From Chloroflexota bacterium (GTDB lineage: Bacteria; Chloroflexota; Dehalococcoidia; Lucifugimonadales; SAR202-VII-2), in NCBI GenBank assembly GCA_003228115.1, contig QEVV01000003.1:182052-246051 (forward strand): a stretch of DNA of 64,000 nucleotides. Direction: 5' to 3'. Positions 43,462 through 50,762 of this stretch are shown here, piece after piece; within the stretch, counting starts at the first letter, position 1; each line of letters starts with the position of its first letter. The notes beneath the pieces are model-generated. The model did not search any database. It was not told where the DNA came from and worked only from the letters and a program-made list of their open reading frames with translations. The translations under genes and the position numbers were made by a program.

Positions 43462-44526
43462 ATGGTCCTGATGCTCACCAACAAGGACATCGATTCGCTC
43501 ATAGACATTGGCGATACCATCGAAGCGCTGGAAGGAGCCTTCGGCGAGTTGGGCCGAGGGGAGGCCACCAGCCGTCCCCGTACTCTTTCCTACAGCCCGC
43601 TAGGCCCGGACGATTACTACCTCTTCTCCTGCATGGACAGCTCTCTGCCAGGGCAGGGAGTCCATATGATCCGCATGACATCGGACCATGTGTTGCAGAC
43701 CTCCCATGAAGGAATACCCCGGCGGGATAAGCTCGGTAAGGCCCCTGGCGGAAAGTTCTGCGGCCTCATCTTGATGTTTAGCCTTGAGACCCTGGAGCCA
43801 TTGGCCATCTTCCAGGATGCCCTGTTAAATCGGCTGATGGTCGGCGCCACTACCGCTCTGGGAACGAAATACATGGCGAGGGCAGGCAGTACCAAGATGG
43901 GCCTTCTGGGGTCCGGGTGGCTGGCCCACACGCAGGTAACAGCTCACTGCGCCATCCTCCCAATTGAGACCATCAAAGTCTACAGCCCCCACAAAGAAAA
44001 CCGGGAGGCTCTGTGCTCAAACTTGCAAGGACAAGTCGACGCTAAGCTCATTCCCGTCGACACCCGGGAAGAGGCGATGGAAGACTACGACATCCTAGCC
44101 ACCGCAACCAACTCTTACGACCCTGTTTTCGATGGGAACCTCTTGAAGCCTGGGCATCACGTGGCGATGGCGGGAGCCAAGAGCGAGTGTGACGTCGCGA
44201 CCTATGAGAGGTCCGCGGTCGTTGGCGCTCAGGCAACAGACTTGGCCACCTTCTGGCACCCGCCGGAGTCCGCGCCACTGGAGAAGGGATGGGGCCAGAT
44301 CTGGCAGCCAGAGTGGAACCACAAACTACGAACGCTGGGCAAGATGGTGGCTGGGATTGAAAAAGGCAGGGACTCAGAAGAGGACATCACGTTCTTTGGG
44401 GGAGGCCCTAGTCACGGACTAGGCATCCAGTACGCCGCTGGCGTTACTGCCTACCGCCGCGCCAAGGAACAGGGCATTGGCTACGAAATCCCTACGGAAC
44501 TGTTCCTGGAGGACTTCCACCCGTAG
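43462..44526 (+). CDS. Ornithine cyclodeaminase/mu-crystallin family protein
   Basis: A 354-residue NAD(P)-binding protein of the ornithine cyclodeaminase/mu-crystallin family; AAGGAGG precedes the ATG. The Rossmann motif is LGSGWLAHTQ (GxGxxA). Further landmarks are a preceding TTALGTKYMARAGS and HVAMAGAKSECDVATYERS. Members deaminate ornithine or reduce imines such as ketimine acids. The substrate here is unknown. It ends one base before a convergent gene. Confidence 0.87.
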   Translation: MVLMLTNKDIDSLIDIGDTIEALEGAFGELGRGEATSRPRTLSYSPLGPDDYYLFSCMDSSLPGQGVHMIRMTSDHVLQTSHEGIPRRDKLGKAPGGKFCGLILMFSLETLEPLAIFQDALLNRLMVGATTALGTKYMARAGSTKMGLLGSGWLAHTQVTAHCAILPIETIKVYSPHKENREALCSNLQGQVDAKLIPVDTREEAMEDYDILATATNSYDPVFDGNLLKPGHHVAMAGAKSECDVATYERSAVVGAQATDLATFWHPPESAPLEKGWGQIWQPEWNHKLRTLGKMVAGIEKGRDSEEDITFFGGGPSHGLGIQYAAGVTAYRRAKEQGIGYEIPTELFLEDFHP

Positions 44527-44527
44527 G

Positions 44528-45925
44528 CTACTGGCTCACGTAGACTCTGCCCTGCTCGTCGACTGCAATGCCTTGGGGGTCCCAGAAGCGGCCGTCTCCC
44601 GCACCTGAGGAGCCCCAGCGTTGCAGGAAGCGGCCTTCCGTGTCGAAAACATAGACCCTGGCCACCATGACCACGTAGACGCGGTCGTCGTGGACCGCTA
44701 GCCAGGTAGGCCGCAGGTATTTGTCCTCCTCCCCGGTAATAGTGGTCCACGAGCGTAGCTCGTTCCCGGAACTGTCGTAGACGACGATGCGTTTGTTGGC
44801 GTAATCGGCGGCATATAAGGCTCCGGCGGAGTCTAGCGCAAGCCCCACCGGACGCGGCGGCTCATCGATTTCCTCCAAGAACCAGCTGCTAACCCCTCCG
44901 TCCGCTTCGAACTTCTGTATTTTTTCAGCCCTTGAGTCAGCGACGTAGAGGGTTCCGTTACCGTCCACGGCTATGCCCAGGGGCTCTGTGAGATGGCCTT
45001 CTCCGATAATGCCTGCGAATGAGCCGTCAGGATCGAACACCTGAACCCGCTGATTGCCAGTATCTGAGATGTACAGCCTCTCCAACGGGCCAGCGGTCAT
45101 GTTGGTTGGCGCGAGGAATTGGCCATCACCCGACCCCTTAGCTCCCCAACCCCGCACGAGCTGCCCGTCGCCATCGAACTGCTGAATGCGGTTGTTGTCC
45201 CGGTCAACAACGAAAGCACTTCCCCCGCCGAGAATAGCCACGCCGGAGGGGTTCTTAAAATGACCGGGCCCGGAGCCGAAGCTGCCCCAACTCCTCAACC
45301 AGACGGCGTCTGGTTGATAAACCTGCACCCGTTGGTGTTGCCGCGCCTTGAGATACGCCAAGGTGCCTCGGCCCTCGGGGTCCGCTTTAACGAGGCTGAC
45401 AGGGAGGAAGGTTGCTAGTCCAATGAGAGCTAAGAGCGCCAGGGATAGGAGCACGGGCCCTGGCAAACTGCCGGGCTGGCGTCGCATCCCCCATAGGAAT
45501 GTCGTCACGATAAGAGCCGACCCCAGGAACAAAAGAACCGCAGGTACCCCCAAGAACAGGGCGGAGAGTATCAAGGCTGCAATGTCGCCGTCCCAAATCC
45601 ACAGGGCCAGCAGGCCAGCCGCTGCAGCGCCGGTCATGGTAGCCGCGGCGGGCAGCGGGTGGGCTATAGCCCTACGGGCTCCTGCCAAAGCAACGACTCC
45701 GGAACCTACCGTCACAATCAGGGGAAGCGCCAAGCTGATAGAGACCGAGCCACCCAAACTTCTGCCTAGTTCAGCGAGCACGTACACCGCGAGAAGCTGG
45801 GCCAAGGAAGCCACGATCGTGATCGTGGCCCCGGCGTGGCCCAAGACCCTCCCTAGGTAAGCAACGTAGTGGGCAGAGAACTCGGGCGCGGCTGACTCAT
45901 TGTTGTGAAACCAGGCGAAGGGCAT
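44528..45925 (-). CDS. Membrane protein with extracytoplasmic NHL beta-propeller
   Basis: A 465-residue protein. The first 175 residues hold about five hydrophobic helices (AGATITIVASLAQLLAVYVL, ILSALFLGVPAVLLFLGSAL, PVLLSLALLALIGLATFLP). The rest forms six NHL repeats with the form FxxPxGIAVD...LYVADxxxxRIQxF, for example GDGQFLAPTNM and GDGRFWDPQGIAVDEQGRVY. A six-bladed propeller is the likely fold. The helices would anchor it in the membrane. NHL domains bind proteins, sugars or RNA, and there is no catalytic motif. It diverges from the gene at 46146. Confidence 0.82.
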   Translation of the reverse strand: MPFAWFHNNESAAPEFSAHYVAYLGRVLGHAGATITIVASLAQLLAVYVLAELGRSLGGSVSISLALPLIVTVGSGVVALAGARRAIAHPLPAAATMTGAAAAGLLALWIWDGDIAALILSALFLGVPAVLLFLGSALIVTTFLWGMRRQPGSLPGPVLLSLALLALIGLATFLPVSLVKADPEGRGTLAYLKARQHQRVQVYQPDAVWLRSWGSFGSGPGHFKNPSGVAILGGGSAFVVDRDNNRIQQFDGDGQLVRGWGAKGSGDGQFLAPTNMTAGPLERLYISDTGNQRVQVFDPDGSFAGIIGEGHLTEPLGIAVDGNGTLYVADSRAEKIQKFEADGGVSSWFLEEIDEPPRPVGLALDSAGALYAADYANKRIVVYDSSGNELRSWTTITGEEDKYLRPTWLAVHDDRVYVVMVARVYVFDTEGRFLQRWGSSGAGDGRFWDPQGIAVDEQGRVYVSQ

Positions 45926-46024
45926 CAGCGGATAGATCCTCGGCTAGGCAGGTTCTCAGGGTTCGGGGCCTCCCAATACTAGCACCTGCCTCAATGGCCA
46001 CTCAAACGCCGCCCCTTCTGGAGG

Positions 46025-46050
46025 AGGATTATCCGAGCTCGGATAATCCT
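46025..46050. promoter_or_regulatory. 26-bp perfect palindrome, candidate operator
   Basis: AGGATTATCCGAG abuts its exact reverse complement, in the gap between the divergent NHL protein and the decarboxylase-family gene. There is no T tract after it, and it lies before a gene start rather than after a stop, so a dimeric regulator site is more likely than a terminator. The rest of the gap shows nothing clear. Confidence 0.45.
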
Positions 46051-46145
46051 GATTGGAGCCACGACAGTTGTTTCAGGGCTTCAGCAAGTGGATAATGACC
46101 AAGGCCTCGAGCACAGACCTCAAACCAGATCAGCGGGGAGACCTC

Positions 46146-46466
46146 ATGACCAACCAACCGACGAGCAGCCGCGTTGTAATGCGGGAGTTGGCGCCCAAGC
46201 TGGCGGAGATCACCGACGAAACGCTCTTTGGGGACGTATGGGAACGGCCCCAACTCTCCAAGCGAGACCGGAGCATGATCACGGTTGCCGCGCTGATCGC
46301 AACGTATCGCACGGACCAGATCAGGCTGCATCTTCGCCGGGCGCTGCAAAACGGGGTAACCAAGGAAGAGATTGGCGAGATCATCACACACCTCGCCTTC
46401 TATTCAGGGTGGCCCACGGCAGCCAATGCAGTCATGGTGGCGCGAGAAGTCTTCAACGAGGCTTAG
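46146..46466 (+). CDS. Carboxymuconolactone decarboxylase family protein
   Basis: A 106-residue protein. The start is at the ATG at 46146 with GGGGAGA; the frame extends to 46053 but without support. It shows the all-helical family pattern KRDRSMITVAALIATY, then LHLRRALQNGVTKEEIGEI and THLAFYSGWPTAANAV. The CxxC of the AhpD branch is missing, so the protein belongs to the decarboxylase-like side. It probably acts on a small organic acid or lactone. Confidence 0.85.
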   Translation: MTNQPTSSRVVMRELAPKLAEITDETLFGDVWERPQLSKRDRSMITVAALIATYRTDQIRLHLRRALQNGVTKEEIGEIITHLAFYSGWPTAANAVMVAREVFNEA

Positions 46467-46512
46467 TCTGTGGACCCATAATCTGTTCGAGAATTTTTGA
46501 AGAGGAGTATCC

Positions 46513-46821
46513 GTGTACATACTACGTCGCATCTACAAGGCCAAGGCAGGACAGCAGAGGAAGGTCGCCGAACTGGTAGCGCAGGCATCGAAGGCATACG
46601 AAGAGGCAGGCCAACGCGCCCAGACGCAGGTCTACACCAGCGGCGGGACAGTGCCGGGGCCAGCCAACCTGGTATACCTTCAGTGGGTAGCCGAGAAGAT
46701 CGAGTCACCCTACAGAGAGGGCAACAAGATACCTAGCGGTGCTTCAGATGTAGGGGCCCAGATCCGCGAACTCGTGGAAGAAAGTTCCATCGAATTCTAT
46801 GAGATGTATCCCAAGCCCTAG
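46513..46821 (+). CDS. Small dimeric alpha/beta-barrel-like protein
   Basis: A 102-residue protein with a GTG start after GAGGAG. It begins with a beta strand (YILRRIYKAKAGQ), followed by a helix (KVAELVAQASKAYEEAG), strands QTQVYTSGG and ANLVYLQWVAE, then a C-terminal helix. This order resembles NIPSNAP/ferredoxin-like barrel proteins. No catalytic residue can be assigned. It lies 46 bases after the decarboxylase-family gene and is likely in its operon. Confidence 0.65.
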   Translation: MYILRRIYKAKAGQQRKVAELVAQASKAYEEAGQRAQTQVYTSGGTVPGPANLVYLQWVAEKIESPYREGNKIPSGASDVGAQIRELVEESSIEFYEMYPKP

Positions 46822-46827
46822 TTCCAG

Positions 46828-47199
46828 CTAGCTGGCCTGCCGCTCGAAGAGGACGTGCTGGTTGCCTTCGGGGTCCGCGAACTTGGCGTAGCGGTACCCT
46901 GGGCCTTGCCGGATGTCCGACGAGAAGGCCACTCCCTTCGCGGAGAGTTCTGCGACCGTCCCTTCCAGACCCTCAACGCGGAAGTTAACAACCACAACGC
47001 TCTGATCAGGCTCGGGCGGATTGGCTGGGGCTATGCCTATGTCTTCGATAGCGAACCGGACGTCGCCGGTGAAGAACATGGCGTACTTGTGGGCCTCATC
47101 CACCAAGCGGACGGGAAGCCCAAGAGTGTCGCGGTAGAAGATGATCATGCCCTCCCAGTCCTTGCACTTAAGGGCTATGATGCCGATTCCGGTTATCAT
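46828..47199 (-). CDS. VOC (glyoxalase/bleomycin resistance) family protein
   Basis: A 123-residue protein with a GGAGG site. It shows the two half-domains of the VOC fold: GIIALKCKDWEGMIIFYRDT with LGLPVRLVDEA, and VVNFRVEGLEGTVAELSAKG with GYRYAKFADPEGNQHVLFE. The C-terminal DPEGNxxxL(F)E provides the usual metal-binding Glu. The family includes ring-cleaving dioxygenases, lyases and resistance proteins; substrate unknown. Confidence 0.88.
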   Translation of the reverse strand: MITGIGIIALKCKDWEGMIIFYRDTLGLPVRLVDEAHKYAMFFTGDVRFAIEDIGIAPANPPEPDQSVVVVNFRVEGLEGTVAELSAKGVAFSSDIRQGPGYRYAKFADPEGNQHVLFERQAS

Positions 47200-47314
47200 T
47201 TGAAGCCTCCGCCGAGTTGTGTCGCCCAGGATACACTATGGGGTAGCCCTGCGAACGGGCAAGGCCACCCTTGAAAGCCCGGTGCCAGACAGCCCATTAT
47301 CACCAGGAGGCCGC

Positions 47315-48229
47315 ATGCACGCTCAGCCAGGAATCTTCGAGAATCTGCAAGAGCACAGCGACATCTTGCTGCTCAATGCCTCAAGTGCTGCCGCAGACAC
47401 CCGAAAAGGGGCCCTGCAGCGGCTTCAGGCAGCCATCGACAACGCCCACGCTCAGCACGTTGCCGCCGACCTAACAATTACTGTCGGGTTCGGGCCAACG
47501 TTCGTGACCGGGATGGCGCCGGGGCAGACGCCCAATGCACTGCACCCCATGCCTCACTTCCACGGCGATGAATTCAACCCGGCTGAAACTCAGACGGATG
47601 TCGTCATTCAGATTTGCAGCAACGTGAAGTATGCGAATTACGCTTGCGCAGATTCGCTCCTCAAGGCGCTGGCTCCAGCCTTCTCGCTGGCAGCGCACCA
47701 CCAAGGATTCGGCTTTCCGGGTAGCCGCGGCGCCCTGGGGTTCATCGATGGCACCGGTAATCCCGGGGCCGAAGAAAAACCGCACGTGGCTCTTATCGGC
47801 GCTGAGGACCCTGCCTTTCAGGGCGGCAGCTACATGACCTTTCGCAAGATCGTTGAGGACGTGTCGCGTTGGGATGCGCTGAGCCTCTCCGATCAGGAAG
47901 ACGCTATCGGCAGACGCAAGCGAGACAGTGAGGAATTCAACGCGCCCGGTACGTCACACCAGAAGAAGAGCAATGTGGTTCGCGATGGTGAAGAGGTACA
48001 AATTCTACGCCGCTCCATACCCTTCTGGGCCAATGGGGAAAGGGGCCTGTTGTTCGTCTGCTTTCAGCGGGACCTGGCCCAATACGAGACGATCAAAGGC
48101 AACATGGTCAGCGAGGATGACGGCGGCCATGACCGCTTGGAAGACACCTCCCACCCCGTCGCTGGCGGCTACTATTTCATGCCGCCCATACCTGCAGAGG
48201 GTGGATTCCTAGGTGATTTCTTGTTCTAA
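47315..48229 (+). CDS. Dye-decolorizing (DyP-type) heme peroxidase
   Basis: A 304-residue DyP-type peroxidase. The start is the ATG at 47315 with AGGAGG; the frame opens at 47219 without support. The catalytic GxxDG is GFIDG with Asp145, and the proximal heme ligand is His215 in TSHQKKSN. A conserved Arg is in ILRRSIPFW. There is no Tat or Sec signal, so it is cytoplasmic or encapsulated. It uses H2O2 to oxidise dyes, phenolics or porphyrin-like substrates. The short length fits the P-type or B-type group. Confidence 0.92.
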   Translation: MHAQPGIFENLQEHSDILLLNASSAAADTRKGALQRLQAAIDNAHAQHVAADLTITVGFGPTFVTGMAPGQTPNALHPMPHFHGDEFNPAETQTDVVIQICSNVKYANYACADSLLKALAPAFSLAAHHQGFGFPGSRGALGFIDGTGNPGAEEKPHVALIGAEDPAFQGGSYMTFRKIVEDVSRWDALSLSDQEDAIGRRKRDSEEFNAPGTSHQKKSNVVRDGEEVQILRRSIPFWANGERGLLFVCFQRDLAQYETIKGNMVSEDDGGHDRLEDTSHPVAGGYYFMPPIPAEGGFLGDFLF

Positions 48230-48316
48230 CGCAGCGGCGTTCAATTGGGCCGTCCCAGAATTAGCGGGCGTCATAAAGGACAGCGATTGTCGTTGCTAGA
48301 GCACCGTAGCACCGTA

Positions 48317-48348
48317 GCGTAGGGGCGTTTAATTAAACGCCCCTACGC
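48317..48348. repeat. 32-bp perfect palindrome in the 48230-48982 gap
   Basis: GCGTAGGGGCGTTTAA meets its exact reverse complement. Just before it GCACCGTA is tandemly repeated. The GTAGGGGCG/CGCCCCTAC ends resemble those of three further elements at 48456, 48618 and 49459, so it may belong to a family of mobile palindromic repeats. It may also terminate the peroxidase gene. Confidence 0.55.
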
Positions 48349-48455
48349 CTGTCATTAACGACTTTCGGCACCCTTAGATTGACCGATCGACTCTTGAGAC
48401 AGCCTCCATTGAACCACCCTGTTCGCCAAATCCGCCACGGTGAGGGCAAACCTTC

Positions 48456-48481
48456 GGGCGGGTCACCGACACCGCCCCTAC
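48456..48481. repeat. GGGCGGGTC...CGCCCCTAC palindromic repeat, copy 1
   Basis: An imperfect palindrome of about 26 bases whose right end CCGCCCCTAC matches the other copies. It lies in the 753-bp gap after the peroxidase gene, where no gene is seen. Confidence 0.5.
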
Positions 48482-48617
48482 AAGAAGGGTGCAGGGCGAA
48501 GCCCGCCGGGGGCGTGGGGGAGCCAAACGTTCAAGGATGGGTGGGCGGGAATGCAGCGTCCGCCACGCCAATTAACTCACCAAGGTTGGCGAATCAGTCC
48601 ACGTGAGGCAGGAAAAT

Positions 48618-48643
48618 CGGGCGGGCCTGGGACCCGCCCCTAA
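48618..48643. repeat. GGGCGGGCC...CGCCCCTAA palindromic repeat, copy 2
   Basis: CGGGCGGGCCTGGGACCCGC continues into CCCTAA. It shares the CTGGGACCCGCCCCTA core with the copy at 49459. Confidence 0.5.
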
Positions 48644-48982
48644 CGGGTGGGAACGCTGATGTTGTCGTAAAGCGTGACATCGTTCTTGCGCCGGGACTGC
48701 ATGTCCAGCAAGACGCCGCAACCGGGGCCGGCGAACTGTCTCAATACGAAAATGCCCACCCAAGCGTAGCGGTTCCAGGGGCAATGAAAAGCAGCTACGC
48801 ATCGATTAGTCGGCGCCCAATCAACGGGGCCCTTGACCTCCTCGGCGAACCGAGGCCACACGGGACCTACGTCACACTCGCTCCTGACACATCTCCCAAC
48901 CTTCTCCCCTTTCCCGTTAACCTGTGTACAATTCCAAGGCGCATGGCTCATGTGCGTACACACCCAAGGACAGAGGAGCAAA

Positions 48983-49276
48983 ATGAAGTACATGGTTCAG
49001 ATCGAGATAGACCCGGAGACGGGAGCAGACATCGAGGAAAATCCTCAAGAGATCATGAAAGTCACCCAGATGTGGCAGGCCCTGAAGCCCATAGGCATGT
49101 ACTTTCACTCCAGCCGCCGGGCCATCACCATCATCGTCGAAGCCCCGAACGAAGACCCTCTTTTCGAGGCGCTTCACGCCACCTGGGTTTTGACCAGAAG
49201 TTACCCGGAGATCTCACCCGTAGTGACCGCCGAAGAGTTCCCCGCCATGTTGAAGCGAGTTGGCATCGGCGGTTAG
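48983..49276 (+). CDS. Small DUF3303-like ferredoxin-fold protein
   Basis: A 97-residue protein. The start is placed at the ATG at 48983 (MKYMVQIEIDPETG) with GAGGAG; the longer frame from 48833 is not supported. The order strand, helix, FHSSRRAITIIVEAPNEDP, helix and ISPVVTAEEF resembles the DUF3303-type dimeric barrel fold. No active residue can be proposed. Confidence 0.7.
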   Translation: MKYMVQIEIDPETGADIEENPQEIMKVTQMWQALKPIGMYFHSSRRAITIIVEAPNEDPLFEALHATWVLTRSYPEISPVVTAEEFPAMLKRVGIGG

Positions 49277-49294
49277 AAAGCTGCCAACTGCCTC

Positions 49295-49323
49295 TTGTTA
49301 TTTAGTACATATGTTCGTATCAT
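49295..49323 (+). promoter_or_regulatory. Promoter C with LexA-like operator, ahead of protease segment
   Basis: -35 TTGTTA (49295-49300), exactly 17 bp, -10 TATCAT (49318-49323). GTACATATGTTC (49305-49316) is the reverse complement of the operator in promoter B and sits within one base of the same register. It begins only 19 bases after the preceding stop. A terminator follows before the protease gene. Confidence 0.7.
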
Positions 49324-49405
49324 AGGCAACATAACAAGCGCACTCACCCTTCCCTAGCACAGGGCCCACCGGCCCAGCTTGGTTGCCCATCAGCCCGTCT
49401 CTGCG

Positions 49406-49434
49406 AGCCCGTCTCGCCGAGGCGGGCTTTTTTT
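49406..49434 (+). terminator. Intrinsic terminator between promoter C and the protease gene
   Basis: A 9-bp stem AGCCCGTCT with AGGCGGGCT (one G-T pair), 5-base loop, and seven T residues. Its left arm AGCCCGTCTC also occurs 14 bases earlier (49392-49401), which could allow an alternative fold. Its position in the leader resembles terminator A. Confidence 0.75.
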
Positions 49435-49458
49435 ATTGGGTCTGGGACTTGGCCGCAG

Positions 49459-49485
49459 GCGGGCGGGTCTGGGACCCGCCCCTAC
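49459..49485. repeat. GGGCGGGTC...CGCCCCTAC palindromic repeat, copy 3
   Basis: GCGGGCGGGTCTGGGACCCG continues into CCCCTACC. It is located in the leader of the protease gene, 30 bases before the start codon, so it may be part of a transcript from promoter C. Confidence 0.5.
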
Positions 49486-49515
49486 CGAACGTCATTTGCA
49501 GAAGACGGAGGACAT

Positions 49516-50586
49516 GTGAGCAGCAATCCCCATGCAGCAGTTGCCCAATTGGATCGTTCAGTCCCAGAACCTACGCCCCAACGCAGCATGTTGTGGGTTG
49601 CCGAGAGCCGCAGGGTGGCGGAAGGGCGTTACCGGGTGGTAGTTGCCGCCAATGAGCGCCGCCGTAACCCAGTGTGGGACCTCGACCTACGGGGCATCGA
49701 CTTCACCAACTACCGCCGTAACCCTGTCGTCCTTTACAACCACGACGACGGCCAGGTCCCCGTGGGCCGTACCGTGGAAATAGGCCAGGATGCCGCAGGC
49801 AGAATCGTCGCCACGTTTGAATTCCTACCTGGGGACCCCTTTGCAGAGCGGGTGAAGAACGCCTGGGATATGGGATTCCTACGGGCGGCCTCCATCCGTT
49901 GGCTGCCCCTGGAAACCGATCGCGCCCACGGCGATAACGGTCGACGGCGCAAGCGGGATTTGGTCATTCCCGTAGTCGAACGGGGTGGGCCATGGGCCGC
50001 CCTATGCGCCGCGCTGGTGTATATAGCGGGAAAAAAGTCTTCTTTAGGAGAGCGGCCCTCTCCCGTCCGCTATGGACAACCCTCTCTCCCCTGCATAGAA
50101 TCCGAGCGATTCACCTGGGCGTTATGCACCTGCAATGCTGGGGGGTTCCTGTTGGAGATTAGCTTCGCTTTCCTTTGTGACTACGCCGACACCAGCGGCG
50201 GGAAACTCACCGCTGTGGGCATAGGGCTGGACACAATCTACGCAGCCCAACTTCCCGCCAATCATCCCCTTCTTTACGCGGTCATCGGCCTGCGGTTCAG
50301 CAGCGTGGAACCTGGCCAGAAAAAGATAGGCCTCCGAGTTATCGACGCCGACGGTAGAAGCGTCGTACCCCCCATCGACGGCACGGTCAATGTGGAGGCG
50401 CCGCCCTCCGGGTATTCTTACCGCACACAGCGGCTTGCTTTGGCCCTTCGCAATATCCAATTCCCAACGTACGGCGACTACGCCGTCGCTTGGCTGGTGG
50501 AGGGTCAGGAGGTACAGCGCGCCCTGTTCAAGGTGGCCATGCCACCCCCTACGACGCCCCAGGAGAAAGCGGCGAACCCCGCTTAG
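49516..50586 (+). CDS. Shortened HK97-type prohead protease in frame with a DUF6941-like domain
   Basis: A 356-codon frame with GTG start and GGAGGACAT. Residues 25-155 match HK97-family prohead proteases, which mature phage capsids: RVAEGRYRVVVAANERRRNP, VVLYNHDDGQVPVGRTVEIG with the catalytic His at 76, and GFLRAASIRWLPLE with the likely Ser at 126. The normal C-terminal part is missing. After a low-complexity stretch (about residues 156-212) the frame runs without a stop into a complete DUF6941-like domain. The join could be a true fusion, but a start and ribosome site inside the frame suggest two genes, the first truncated. No capsid gene follows. Confidence 0.7.
   Translation: MSSNPHAAVAQLDRSVPEPTPQRSMLWVAESRRVAEGRYRVVVAANERRRNPVWDLDLRGIDFTNYRRNPVVLYNHDDGQVPVGRTVEIGQDAAGRIVATFEFLPGDPFAERVKNAWDMGFLRAASIRWLPLETDRAHGDNGRRRKRDLVIPVVERGGPWAALCAALVYIAGKKSSLGERPSPVRYGQPSLPCIESERFTWALCTCNAGGFLLEISFAFLCDYADTSGGKLTAVGIGLDTIYAAQLPANHPLLYAVIGLRFSSVEPGQKKIGLRVIDADGRSVVPPIDGTVNVEAPPSGYSYRTQRLALALRNIQFPTYGDYAVAWLVEGQEVQRALFKVAMPPPTTPQEKAANPA
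50152..50586 (+). CDS. DUF6941-like protein (internal start)
   Basis: A 144-residue protein from a TTG at 50152 (LEISFAFLCDYADTSGGKLT) with GGGGGG six bases ahead. The sequence AVGIGLDTIYAAQLPANHPL, IGLRVIDADGRSVVPPIDG and YAVAWLVEGQEVQRALF is typical of the family, normally free-standing from this point. This makes a separate gene more likely than a fusion. Function unknown. It ends in a terminator. Confidence 0.65.
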   Translation: MEISFAFLCDYADTSGGKLTAVGIGLDTIYAAQLPANHPLLYAVIGLRFSSVEPGQKKIGLRVIDADGRSVVPPIDGTVNVEAPPSGYSYRTQRLALALRNIQFPTYGDYAVAWLVEGQEVQRALFKVAMPPPTTPQEKAANPA

Positions 50587-50621
50587 TCCTCCGTGCCGCC
50601 AGACCCTACCTTCCGAAATGC

Positions 50622-50650
50622 GAAAAGGCCCGCCGAATGGCGGGCCTTTC
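50622..50650 (+). terminator. Intrinsic terminator after the DUF6941-like gene
   Basis: GAAAAGGCCCGCC pairs with GGCGGGCCTTTC around GAAT, followed by GTTTCCC, 36 bases after the stop. Confidence 0.82.
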
Positions 50651-50762
50651 GTTTCCCTTGGGAGGGATGTTTAGTTTTCTAGTTGTTGGCGGTCTGCTCT
50701 GCTTGGAAGGGGAAGGTAACAACACGGTAGCGAACGAGCAGCCAAACACACATCGAGATGGG

